The notes below the pieces were generated by a model, which was not told the origin of the DNA, made no database searches, and was given only the letters and a program-made list of their open reading frames with translations. From an uncultured Roseivirga sp. (lineage in GTDB: Bacteria; Bacteroidota; Bacteroidia; Cytophagales; Cyclobacteriaceae), in contig CANLOY010000006.1 of NCBI GenBank assembly GCA_947493005.1, forward strand, positions 248,001 through 312,000: DNA of 64,000 nt, read 5' to 3'. Positions 52,713 to 60,300 of the stretch are shown in pieces. Positions within the stretch are counted from its first letter, which is position 1, and every line of letters starts with the position of its first letter. The position numbers were made by a program, and so were the translations under genes.

Positions 52713-53240
52713 ATGCCTTTTCACCATGTTCAATTCTTCACCGCAACTATTCTTAAATGGATTCCAGTATTAAAGCGTGATGACTATAAACAAGTCATTG
52801 TAGATTCCTTAAAATTTCTGGTTGCACAAGAAAGGTGTGAAGTCTATGCATTTGTGATTATGCCTAACCACATTCACTTGATCTGGCAAATCAACCAGCA
52901 TCATAAAAGATCAGATGTTCAGCGGGATTTTCTGAAGTTCACAGGTCAACAGATTCGTTTTCGACTCAAGGATTATAACCCAAAGTTACTTTCTAAGTTT
53001 GAGGTAAGTTTAAAAGACAGAAAGTATCAGTTTTGGCAAAGAAACGCTTTATCTGTTGACTTACTTAGCAGAGAGATGATTGAGCAGAAGCTCGATTATA
53101 TTCATGCTAATCCTGTAACGAGAAATTGGAATTTGGTAGATGACTTTATCAAATATCATTACTCTTCTGCATCATTTTATGAAGACAACACAACTGAATT
53201 CACATTTCTAAAACACTACATGGAGTACTTTGGAGCATAA
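52713..53240 (+). CDS. REP-associated tyrosine transposase (RAYT), Y1 family, copy A
   Basis: The 175-residue protein belongs to the Y1/HUH transposases related to IS200. The HUH motif is H53-I-H55 in MPNHIHLIWQ. The likely catalytic tyrosine is Y129 in QKLDYIHANPV, a motif characteristic of RAYTs, and YHYSSASFYED follows. Both catalytic elements are intact, so nicking activity is plausible. RAYTs cut single-stranded DNA at their cognate palindromes, which flank this gene here. It shares 146 of 175 residues with copy B at 53893. Confidence 0.92.
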   Translation: MPFHHVQFFTATILKWIPVLKRDDYKQVIVDSLKFLVAQERCEVYAFVIMPNHIHLIWQINQHHKRSDVQRDFLKFTGQQIRFRLKDYNPKLLSKFEVSLKDRKYQFWQRNALSVDLLSREMIEQKLDYIHANPVTRNWNLVDDFIKYHYSSASFYEDNTTEFTFLKHYMEYFGA

Positions 53241-53248
53241 TCGTTATT

Positions 53249-53272
53249 CTTGTTGGTGACAACACCAACAAG
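53249..53272 (+). repeat. RAYT-associated palindrome 3 (forward)
   Basis: CTTGTTGGTG, ACAA loop, CACCAACAAG, a perfect 10-bp stem 8 nt after the RAYT A stop and 30 nt before the next ORF. Confidence 0.9.
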
Positions 53273-53302
53273 GGGGAAATTTAAATTCAATAAGAATAAA
53301 GA

Positions 53303-53494
53303 ATGTCTAACAAAAGAAAAGGTCAACTAACAACTGATGATGAATGGCGTAAGCATCTTCGGAAAGTTGGTAAGCGAATTTTCTGGAAGGGAGAACGCTT
53401 GGCGGAGAAGAAAGTGATTAACAAAGAAGTCAGACGATCAGAGCAACAAGAACTGCTTGTTGGTGGCAACACCAACAAGGGAGTGAATACTTGA
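53303..53494 (+). CDS. Small basic protein of unknown function, C-terminus encoded by a palindrome
   Basis: The 63 residues are strongly basic, with RKHLRKVGKRIFWKGERLAEK in two overlapping parts of the middle (key words: KRIFWKGERLAE). I do not recognise a named family. The last codons (LVGGNTNKGVNT) are read through palindrome 4, which therefore supplies the C-terminus and stop. The gene is bounded by two forward palindromes and has no counterpart in module B. Confidence 0.5.
   Translation: MSNKRKGQLTTDDEWRKHLRKVGKRIFWKGERLAEKKVINKEVRRSEQQELLVGGNTNKGVNT
53456..53479 (+). repeat. RAYT-associated palindrome 4 (forward, loop variant)
   Basis: CTTGTTGGTG, GCAA loop, CACCAACAAG. The loop differs by one base from the other forward copies. 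It overlaps the end of the small basic ORF and lies 39 nt before the membrane-protein gene. Confidence 0.9.
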
Positions 53495-53518
53495 TCCAGA
53501 CTTTAAACAATATTTGAG

Positions 53519-53788
53519 ATGTCAAAATCAATGAAATATAGACCTACGGTTTTAAACATTTTTTCAGTCATATTGATCATTTGGATTAACTATGATTTTT
53601 GGACTGACAACCCTGCAGCAGATGTAGAAGGGTGGGGTAAATTGGCATTATTGACATTTACTGGAGCTGGAATTTTAGGGCTTCTGATTGATCTCGGTCT
53701 TCAGTCTTTTTTAAAAAACTATAAGTTGGTAAACGCCATTGAGTTTTTTATAGTAGGTTCTTTATTGATTTACACATGGCTTAATTGA
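53519..53788 (+). CDS. Small membrane protein, paralog A
   Basis: The 89 residues have three hydrophobic segments: VLNIFSVILIIWINYDFW, LALLTFTGAGILGLLIDL and AIEFFIVGSLLIYTWL. ATG 53531 (MKYRPTVLNI) is the start that matches paralog B; the ATG at 53519 adds four residues. The first ten residues are the same in both paralogs, but the rest is diverged. Function unknown. It directly follows RAYT module A and palindrome 4. Confidence 0.65.
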   Translation: MSKSMKYRPTVLNIFSVILIIWINYDFWTDNPAADVEGWGKLALLTFTGAGILGLLIDLGLQSFLKNYKLVNAIEFFIVGSLLIYTWLN

Positions 53789-53808
53789 TTACCATTGTTT
53801 CTTCTCCC

Positions 53809-53832
53809 CTTGTTGGTGTTGTCACCAACAAG
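53809..53832 (-). repeat. RAYT-associated palindrome 5 (reverse)
   Basis: CTTGTTGGTG, TTGT loop, CACCAACAAG. Identical to palindrome 2, 60 nt before RAYT B. Confidence 0.9.
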
Positions 53833-53892
53833 CTATATCTGTAGTTAAGCAGTTATCCCAAAATTCTTACAGCATCAATTTTAAATTGAAAC

Positions 53893-54420
53893 ATGCCTTT
53901 TCACCATGTTCAATTCTTTACCGCTACTATTTTCAAATGGATTCCGGTACTTAGCCATGACTGTTACAAACGAATCATTATAGACTCTTTAAAGTTTCTT
54001 GTTGAACATGAGAGGTGTGAGGTCTACGCATTTGTGATTATGCCTAACCACATTCATCTGATTTGGCAAATCAACCAGCATTATGAAAGAGCCAATGTTC
54101 AGCGAGATTTCCTGAAGTTCACAAGTCAACAGATTCGATTCATGCTCAAGGATCAAAATTCAGAATTGCTTTCACGATTTGAAGTAAATCTAAAAGACAG
54201 AAGGCATCAATTTTGGCAAAGGAATCCTTTATCAGTTGACTTACTTAGCAGAGAGATGATTGAGCAGAAGCTCGATTATATTCATGCTAATCCGGTAACA
54301 GGCAACTGGAATTTAGCAGATGACTTTGCTGAATATCATTACTCCTCTGCATCATTCTATGAAGACAATAAAACTGAATTCACATTTCTCAAACACTATA
54401 TGGAGTACTTTAGAGCATAA
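53893..54420 (+). CDS. REP-associated tyrosine transposase (RAYT), Y1 family, copy B
   Basis: Paralog of copy A with 29 differences in 175 residues and no indels. H53-I-H55 and Y129 (QKLDYIHANPV) are conserved, so it too could be active. Differences cluster at residues 21-30, 64-69 and 84-105, outside the catalytic motifs. Two intact RAYTs side by side in one locus are uncommon, since RAYTs are usually described as single-copy domesticated genes. Confidence 0.92.
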   Translation: MPFHHVQFFTATIFKWIPVLSHDCYKRIIIDSLKFLVEHERCEVYAFVIMPNHIHLIWQINQHYERANVQRDFLKFTSQQIRFMLKDQNSELLSRFEVNLKDRRHQFWQRNPLSVDLLSREMIEQKLDYIHANPVTGNWNLADDFAEYHYSSASFYEDNKTEFTFLKHYMEYFRA

Positions 54421-54428
54421 TCGTTATT

Positions 54429-54452
54429 CTTGTTGGTGACAACACCAACAAG
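54429..54452 (+). repeat. RAYT-associated palindrome 6 (forward)
   Basis: CTTGTTGGTG, ACAA loop, CACCAACAAG. Its left flank matches that of palindrome 3, its right flank (GGAGTGAATA) matches that of palindrome 4. Confidence 0.9.
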
Positions 54453-54478
54453 GGAGTGAATAATACCAACGAGGGGAA

Positions 54479-54742
54479 ATGAAATACAGACCTACCGTTC
54501 TCAACATAGCTTCGGCAATAGTCATCTTATACTTTGCGATAGGTGCTATTATAGAAGAAACCAAACCTGATGCCCAAGGCTGGGGCTTCCTATTGATAAT
54601 TATCTTTGTCGTTCCAGGAATTATAGGGCTGGTAATTGATGGAGTTCTCCAAAAGTACATTAAGAGCTATTGGGTGATCAATGGAATTGAACTTGCAATT
54701 GTTGTGGTCTGGATATTAATTATGTCGCAAAGAGTTTATTAA
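54479..54742 (+). CDS. Small membrane protein, paralog B
   Basis: The 87 residues have three hydrophobic segments (ASAIVILYFAIGAII, FLLIIIFVVPGIIGLVI, GIELAIVVVWILIM). It starts MKYRPTVLNI like paralog A, and shares QGWG/EGWG and the GxxGLxID pattern. No function is known. It follows RAYT module B by 26 nt, repeating the RAYT-then-membrane-protein order of module A. Confidence 0.65.
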   Translation: MKYRPTVLNIASAIVILYFAIGAIIEETKPDAQGWGFLLIIIFVVPGIIGLVIDGVLQKYIKSYWVINGIELAIVVVWILIMSQRVY

Positions 54743-54753
54743 AAAATCTATTT

Positions 54754-54777
54754 CATGTTGGTGACAACACCAACAAG
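54754..54777 (+). repeat. RAYT-associated palindrome 7 (forward, imperfect)
   Basis: CATGTTGGTG, ACAA loop, CACCAACAAG: one mismatch in the stem. It lies 45 nt before the WYL-family regulator gene. Confidence 0.8.
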
Positions 54778-54822
54778 GGACTTAATACCGACAAAAGAAG
54801 AAAAACCTCACGTACATCAATT

Positions 54823-55518
54823 ATGAATCACCTTTCCAGGCTACTATCAATTTTAACTATACTCAAGTCAAAAAGGCTGATTACCGGGGCTGAGCTGGCC
54901 AAAAAATTTGATGTAAGCCTTAGAACGATTTACAGGGACATTAAAAAACTGGAAGAGTCTGGTGTTCCTATTATCACAGTTGAAGGAAGAGGCTACACCA
55001 TTATGGATGACTATATGGTAGCCCCTATCATGTTTGATGAAATGGAAGTTAATGCGCTAATCACTGCAGAGCAATTAATCGCCAAAACCAATGACGACTC
55101 TTTGATTCAGCACTTTGAGAGAACTCTACAAAAAATCAAGTCTGTTTTTAAGAGCAGCCTCCAATCAAAAGGCGAAATGCTGGACAGTAAAATGCGCGTT
55201 TTCAAGAGCCATGCTGATCCAACCAGAACTTCTTCTCTTTCCCACATGCAAATGGCCATCATCAATTTTAAAGTAGTTGAAATGACCTATCAAGCTAAGG
55301 GTAAAGAAACAACCTGGAGAAAGATAGAGCCTTTAGCAATTTATAGCTTCAATGAAAAATGGATTGTCTTAGGCTGGTGTCATTTAAGAAAGGACTATAG
55401 AGCCTTTCGACTAGACAGAATAAAAAATTTTCAAATCTTAGACGAGCTATTTGAAGACAGGCATTTTGACTTAGCTCAATATTTTGTTCGCTGTTCAGAA
55501 ATTGATTACAACCCCTGA
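54823..55518 (+). CDS. WYL-domain transcriptional regulator (YafY family)
   Basis: The N-terminal helix-turn-helix (GAELAKKFDVSLRTIYRDIKK) is followed by the GVPIITVEGRGYTI wing and, from about residue 140, a WYL domain with EPLAIYSFNEKWIVLGWCHLRKDYRAFRLDRI. Such regulators often respond to ligands bound by the WYL domain or to DNA fragments. A SnoaL-like protein is encoded 59 nt downstream and is the likely partner or target. The forward palindrome 7 sits in the leader. Confidence 0.9.
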   Translation: MNHLSRLLSILTILKSKRLITGAELAKKFDVSLRTIYRDIKKLEESGVPIITVEGRGYTIMDDYMVAPIMFDEMEVNALITAEQLIAKTNDDSLIQHFERTLQKIKSVFKSSLQSKGEMLDSKMRVFKSHADPTRTSSLSHMQMAIINFKVVEMTYQAKGKETTWRKIEPLAIYSFNEKWIVLGWCHLRKDYRAFRLDRIKNFQILDELFEDRHFDLAQYFVRCSEIDYNP

Positions 55519-55577
55519 CATATAATGTCACAAGCTTCATCTATGTTTGTGTTATTACAAAACAAAAAACATCACTT

Positions 55578-55946
55578 ATGACAACACAAGAAATTGCAAA
55601 CAAATGGGCAGAGTACTGCCGCACAGGTCAAATGGATAGAGCACAGGAAGAGCTATACAGTGACGATTGCATCAGCCTTGAAATGGAAGGTGCACAGGGA
55701 TTTCCGCAAAGAGTAGAGGGCATAAAAGCCATCGTTGAAAAAGGCAAGCTATGGGAAGGAATGGTTGAAGAGTTTCATGGCTTAGAAATCGAAGGACCAA
55801 TAGTAGCAGGTAATCACTTCACAGCTACTATGAAAATGGATATCACCATGAAAGGTCAGCCTAGAAGAAATGATGAGGAGATTGCTCTGTTCAGAGTTGA
55901 AAATGGGAAGATTGTTTCCGAACAGTTCTTTTACTCAGTGGACTAA
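55578..55946 (+). CDS. SnoaL-like (NTF2-fold) protein
   Basis: The 122 residues fit the small NTF2-like fold: TQEIANKWAEYCRTGQMDRAQEELY, then FPQRVEGIKAIVEKGKLW, GNHFTATMKMDIT and a last strand IALFRVENGKIVSEQFFY. Members are ligand-binding or isomerase-like; no catalytic residues can be assigned. Pairing with a YafY/WYL regulator is common in Bacteroidota, so expression is probably controlled by it. Confidence 0.85.
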   Translation: MTTQEIANKWAEYCRTGQMDRAQEELYSDDCISLEMEGAQGFPQRVEGIKAIVEKGKLWEGMVEEFHGLEIEGPIVAGNHFTATMKMDITMKGQPRRNDEEIALFRVENGKIVSEQFFYSVD

Positions 55947-55960
55947 CCACTTTTTACTAC

Positions 55961-55996
55961 TTCCTTCTTGTTGGTGTTGTTCTCAACAAGAAGGAA
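55961..55996 (-). repeat. RAYT-associated palindrome 8 (reverse, degenerate, extended stem)
   Basis: The core reads CTTGTTGGTG, TTGT, TCTCAACAAG: the inner right arm is changed, but the outer stem is extended (TTCCTTCTTGTTG with CAACAAGAAGGAA, 13 bp). It lies 14 nt after the SnoaL-like stop and could now work as a transcript hairpin. Confidence 0.7.
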
Positions 55997-56057
55997 ACTT
56001 ATTAATCAACAGCTTCATCCATCCTTCAAACATCTGCTCAAGGAAGAAGTATCACTT

Positions 56058-56087
56058 GGAGACTGCTTCGCTTTCGCTGGCAGTGAC
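56058..56087 (+). repeat. Dispersed REP-like repeat, GGAGACTGCTTCGCT family (copy 2)
   Basis: GGAGACTGCTTCGCT, TTCGCTGG, CAGTGAC, same orientation as the copy at 50889-50917. It lies just after the pyruvate carboxylase gene and marks the far edge of the accessory zone. Confidence 0.75.
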
Positions 56088-56112
56088 GGCACAAAGCAAC
56101 CTCCGGTTAGAA

Positions 56113-59100
56113 TTACTCCATTTCTATCACTAAATCATCTTGCTCCACCATGTCACCGGCTTTAAGAATGATCGATTTGATCTTACCCGCCTCCGGTGCA
56201 GAAACGGTTGTTTCCATTTTCATAGCCTCAATTACGAACAGCGGTTGATTATCACTAACGGTATCCCCTACCGCTACTTTAACTTCTGCCAAACGTCCTT
56301 GTAATGGTGATCCAATTTCATTGTCTGCTTCTGCCTTTCTGTTAGCTACTTTGGTGACATTATAAGATTCATCTTTCACATCTATCACTCGCGTCTGACC
56401 ATTCAGGGTATAATGCACCTTTCTAATACCATCTTCATTAGGATCAGATATATAGAGCATCTTCACAATGATGTGCTTGCCTTTCCCTATCTCCACAAAC
56501 AACTCTTCATCTTGCTTCAGTGCATAGAAATAAGCTTTTGTAGGTAGTCGAGAAACCTCTCCATATTTCTGCCAGTGAGCATAAAAGTCTCTGAACACCT
56601 TTGGGTAGAGCTTGTAAGACAGAAAATCCAGCTCATCACAGTATTGATCAAATTCACTTTGGAAAGCTTTGAATTCCTTGTCGAAATCAACCGGTTCCAT
56701 ATGTGCATTCGGACGATCGGTAAATGGCTTCTCTCCTTTCAATACAATTTCTGAAAGCCTCTTAGGAAAACCTCCTGATGCTTGCCCAAGTTCTCCTCGA
56801 AAAAGACTAACTACTGATTCTGGAAATGATAATGCTTCTCCTTTTTCCAGTACATCTTCCGGAGTTAAATCGTTTGAAGTCATAAAAATCGCCATGTCTC
56901 CCACCACCTTACTAGATGGGGTCACTTTCACTATGTCTCCAAACATTTGGTTGACCAGGCCATAGTTTTTTTTCACTTCTTCAAACTTGTCTTCTAAGCC
57001 CAAAGCTGTAGCCTGAGGACGCAGGTTTGAATACTGACCTCCTGGTATTTCATGATCGTACACCTCAGCGGTACCAGCTTTCAAACCACTTTCAAATGGG
57101 TAGTAGTATTCACGTACATCTTCCCAATAATTAGAGTATTTATTGAGACTTCGTACATCAATTTGAGGATCACGTTCATGCCCTTGCAATGCTGCTGAAA
57201 GGGAATTAAAATTGGGTTGAGAAGTCAAACCGGACATTGATGCCATGGCTACATCCACTACATCTACTCCTGCTTCAATCGACTTGAAATAGGTAGTTGC
57301 CTGCATAGATGAGGTATCGTGCGTATGTAAGTGTATTGGCAGGTTTGTAGCCTCTTTCAAAGCTCCAATTAGTGCTACTGCAGCATCCGGTTTCAGTAAT
57401 CCCGCCATGTCTTTAATCGCTAACATGTGAGCCCCGGCATCTTCCAGTGCTTTAGCCATATCAGTGTAGTACTGCAAATTGTATTTAGTGCCTTTGTCCA
57501 ATACATTGCCAGTGTAGCAAATACAAGCTTCGGCAATTGAGTTGGTTCTTTCGCGTACCGTGCGGATACTTACCTTCATAGCTTCCACCCAGTTGAGCGA
57601 ATCGAAAATCCTGAAGATATCCATACCATTTTCAGCACTCTTCTCGATCATTTTTTCGATCAGGTTGTCAGGGTATGCCTTATAGCCCACTCCATTGGAA
57701 CCCCTGAAAAGCATTTGTAATAAAATATTTGGAACGGCTTCTCTAATTTTCTTAAGTCTTTCCCAAGGATTTTCATTCAGAAAGCGCATGCAAACATCGA
57801 AAGTAGCTCCTCCCCACATTTCCATAGAAAACACGTTGGGGTGGTTTTTGGCAAAGCCCTCAGCTACATTCAACATATCCAAAGATCTTACTCTGGTGGC
57901 CAAAAGTGATTGATGGGCATCTCTAAAAGTAGTATCAGTAAACAGAATCTGATCTTGCTCTTTTATCCATTTGACCAAACCCTCAGGTCCTTTTTCGGTA
58001 AGCACCTGCTTTGTTCCTAATGGATAATCTCCTAAGCGATCGTATTCTGGAATTTTCGGAGTTCGGAACTCAACAGTTGGATCGATTTTCTTTACGCTTG
58101 GGTTTCCGTTCACAGCTACTTCACCCAGGTACCTGAGCAACCTCGTGGCTCGGTTCATATAACGAGGCATATCGAATAGCTCAGGGTGGTTTTCGATAAA
58201 CTTAACGGTCGCTTCTCCATTATAGAAAGTAGGGTGAGTTAATACATTTTCCAGAAACCCCTTATTGGTAACAACTCCTCTGATTCTGAATTCAGACAGT
58301 GCTCTTTCCAGTCGTTGAGCAGCTCCTGTTAAAGTCCTGCCTTTTGCGGTGATCTTCACTAACATTGAATCAAAAAACGGAGAAATGGTAACACCAGCAT
58401 AGCAATTACCAGCATCCAACCTTACTCCAAAACCTCCCGGAGATCTGTAGGCAATGATGGTTCCATAGTCAGGTTTAAAGTTATTTTCTGGGTCTTCAGT
58501 AGTAATTCTACACTGAATGGCATAACCGTTAATTCTGATATCTTCCTGACTTTTAATAAAAATGCGTGGATCCTCCAGTGGATAACCTTGGGCAATCTCG
58601 ATTTGTGAGCGAACGATATCAATTCCTGTAATTTCTTCGGTAATGGTATGCTCGACTTGTACTCTGGGGTTTACTTCAATGAAATAGATATTTTCTTCGG
58701 CATCTACCAAAAACTCTACAGTACCTACATTGTTGTAGTTAACCTCTCTGGTAATTCTGAGGGCATACTCATACAGCTTACCTCTCGTTTCTTCCTTTAG
58801 GCCAATGGAAGGGGCAACTTCTACTACTTTTTGATATCTGCGCTGAACAGAGCAATCTCGTTCATAAAGATGTACGAGATTACCATAATTATCACCCATA
58901 ATCTGCACTTCAATGTGCTTTGGGCTATCGATAAATTTCTCAATGAAAATGGTATCATCTCCAAAAGCTTTTAGCGCCTCACTTCCTGCCTCGTTAAAAG
59001 CCTGCTCCAGTTGAGAGGCTTCTCTAACCACACGCATTCCACGGCCACCACCACCAGAAGCGGCCTTGACCATTACTGGAAATCCAATTCTTTTGGCTTC

Positions 59101-59559
59101 CTCCAAAGCAATTGAGCTACTTGTCAATTCCCTGTTACTATCTTCTATTAAAGGAACATTGGCTTTGCGCGCTACAATCTTAGCCTGCACTTTATCCCCC
59201 AGTTTCTCCATTACTTCGGGAGCAGGCCCGATAAACGTAATTCCCTCTTCCCTACATCTTCGGGCGAAGGTCACATTTTCTGAAAGGAAGCCATAGCCAG
59301 GATGAATTCCATCAACATTTTCCCGTTTGGCAACGGACAAAATTTCTTCGATATCGAGATATGGCTTAAGAGGGGCATCATCAGCACCAATCTGATAAGC
59401 CTCATCTGCTTTATAGCGGTGCAGAGAGTAGCGATCTTCATAGGTATACATTGCCACTGTACGAATTTTCATCTCTGACGCGGCTCGTAAAATGCGTATG
59501 GCTATTTCTCCTCTGTTGGCTACAAGTAGCTTCTTAATAGTTTTAATTTTCGGTTCCAT
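56113..59559 (-). CDS. pyc: Pyruvate carboxylase
   Basis: The enzyme makes oxaloacetate from pyruvate, bicarbonate and ATP to refill the TCA cycle. The 1148 residues hold all three parts: biotin carboxylase ([45 protein letters not shown]), carboxyltransferase from about 530 (ILFTDTTFRDAHQSLLATRVR, HLHTHDTSSMQ) and the biotinyl domain with K1114 in VIEAMKMETTV. Order and length are those of the single-chain alpha4-type enzyme. It depends on the BirA encoded at 15.4 kb. Confidence 0.97.
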   Translation of the reverse strand: MEPKIKTIKKLLVANRGEIAIRILRAASEMKIRTVAMYTYEDRYSLHRYKADEAYQIGADDAPLKPYLDIEEILSVAKRENVDGIHPGYGFLSENVTFARRCREEGITFIGPAPEVMEKLGDKVQAKIVARKANVPLIEDSNRELTSSSIALEEAKRIGFPVMVKAASGGGGRGMRVVREASQLEQAFNEAGSEALKAFGDDTIFIEKFIDSPKHIEVQIMGDNYGNLVHLYERDCSVQRRYQKVVEVAPSIGLKEETRGKLYEYALRITREVNYNNVGTVEFLVDAEENIYFIEVNPRVQVEHTITEEITGIDIVRSQIEIAQGYPLEDPRIFIKSQEDIRINGYAIQCRITTEDPENNFKPDYGTIIAYRSPGGFGVRLDAGNCYAGVTISPFFDSMLVKITAKGRTLTGAAQRLERALSEFRIRGVVTNKGFLENVLTHPTFYNGEATVKFIENHPELFDMPRYMNRATRLLRYLGEVAVNGNPSVKKIDPTVEFRTPKIPEYDRLGDYPLGTKQVLTEKGPEGLVKWIKEQDQILFTDTTFRDAHQSLLATRVRSLDMLNVAEGFAKNHPNVFSMEMWGGATFDVCMRFLNENPWERLKKIREAVPNILLQMLFRGSNGVGYKAYPDNLIEKMIEKSAENGMDIFRIFDSLNWVEAMKVSIRTVRERTNSIAEACICYTGNVLDKGTKYNLQYYTDMAKALEDAGAHMLAIKDMAGLLKPDAAVALIGALKEATNLPIHLHTHDTSSMQATTYFKSIEAGVDVVDVAMASMSGLTSQPNFNSLSAALQGHERDPQIDVRSLNKYSNYWEDVREYYYPFESGLKAGTAEVYDHEIPGGQYSNLRPQATALGLEDKFEEVKKNYGLVNQMFGDIVKVTPSSKVVGDMAIFMTSNDLTPEDVLEKGEALSFPESVVSLFRGELGQASGGFPKRLSEIVLKGEKPFTDRPNAHMEPVDFDKEFKAFQSEFDQYCDELDFLSYKLYPKVFRDFYAHWQKYGEVSRLPTKAYFYALKQDEELFVEIGKGKHIIVKMLYISDPNEDGIRKVHYTLNGQTRVIDVKDESYNVTKVANRKAEADNEIGSPLQGRLAEVKVAVGDTVSDNQPLFVIEAMKMETTVSAPEAGKIKSIILKAGDMVEQDDLVIEME

Positions 59560-59774
59560 ATGCTTCTTTCAGTCTGCTTTTAAGATATGCATTTCTGAAG
59601 AGAAAATCTTATTTCAAACCTGGGTGAAATATGATTTCCAAATTCATTTTTTGGTCAGATGAAACATGCTTGGGCTTGGTGCAATAATTCCTTTTGCGAA
59701 AGGATGGTTGGCTTTATGGTTTGTTCTTCTTTTTTTGCATTTGACCTAGCAAAAAAACATAACCAAAAACCGTA

Positions 59775-60275
59775 ATGTCGCAAGAGATTTTGATCAGACC
59801 TGTAGCTCCAAATGAAATTGACAGCCTATGTGAACTTGGAAAGCTCACTTTCAAGGAGACCTTTGAAGTACAAAACTCAGCAGAAAACCTTTCGGCATAC
59901 TTATCAAAAAGTTTTACTCCAGAGTACATCAGGGAGCAAATGAATACTCCTTCATCAGAGTTTTACTTCGCTCTGCAAAACGATATCGTTATAGGTTATT
60001 TAAAATTGAACCTGACCAAAGAACAAGTTGAGATAGAACGCATATATGTTAAATCCAGTACTCAGGGAAAGGGAATTGGAAAAGCGCTTTTCCGATTTGC
60101 ATTGGAGAGGGCAAAATCAAAAAATGCCAGCCACCTATGGTTGGGTGTCTGGCAAGAAAATAAAAAGGCCATTGAGTTTTATAAACGTCAAGGTCTGGAG
60201 ATTTTTGATATACGTCAATTTCAATTAGGTAGTGAACTTCAAGATGATTATATGATGCGAATCAAAATCAATTAA
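59775..60275 (+). CDS. GNAT family N-acetyltransferase
   Basis: The 166-residue protein has the GNAT fold, with motif A in IERIYVKSSTQGKGIGKALFRFAL (Q/RxxGxG/A acetyl-CoA loop) and LWLGVWQENKKAIEFYKRQGLEIFD after it. The closest look-alikes acetylate small amines or protein N-termini, but the substrate is unknown. It is divergent from pyc and has no operon partners. Confidence 0.9.
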   Translation: MSQEILIRPVAPNEIDSLCELGKLTFKETFEVQNSAENLSAYLSKSFTPEYIREQMNTPSSEFYFALQNDIVIGYLKLNLTKEQVEIERIYVKSSTQGKGIGKALFRFALERAKSKNASHLWLGVWQENKKAIEFYKRQGLEIFDIRQFQLGSELQDDYMMRIKIN

Positions 60276-60300
60276 AAGACTCAATTATCCTTTATTATTA

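Larger units (their letters stand above)
52629..53272 (+). mobile_element. RAYT module A (644 bp)
   Basis: An inverted pair of palindromes (52629-52652 reverse, 53249-53272 forward) encloses a 60-nt leader and one RAYT gene. Module B at 53809-54452 has exactly the same length and order. RAYT genes with their palindromes are considered domesticated relatives of IS200/IS605 transposons. Confidence 0.75.
53809..54452 (+). mobile_element. RAYT module B (644 bp)
   Basis: Same layout and identical length as module A: reverse palindrome, 60-nt leader, RAYT, forward palindrome. The leaders differ at only 4 of 60 positions. Confidence 0.75.

Noticed and set aside
52713-54420. Two copies of a classic IS200/IS605 insertion sequence
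   Set aside because: No tnpB, no subterminal IS200-type ends, and the DYIHANPV and YHYSSA motifs with flanking palindromes fit RAYTs better.
52470-54777. Regularly recurring palindromes that might suggest a CRISPR array
   Set aside because: Spacing is irregular (hundreds of nt), genes lie between copies, orientation alternates and no cas genes are present. RAYT-associated repeats explain the pattern.
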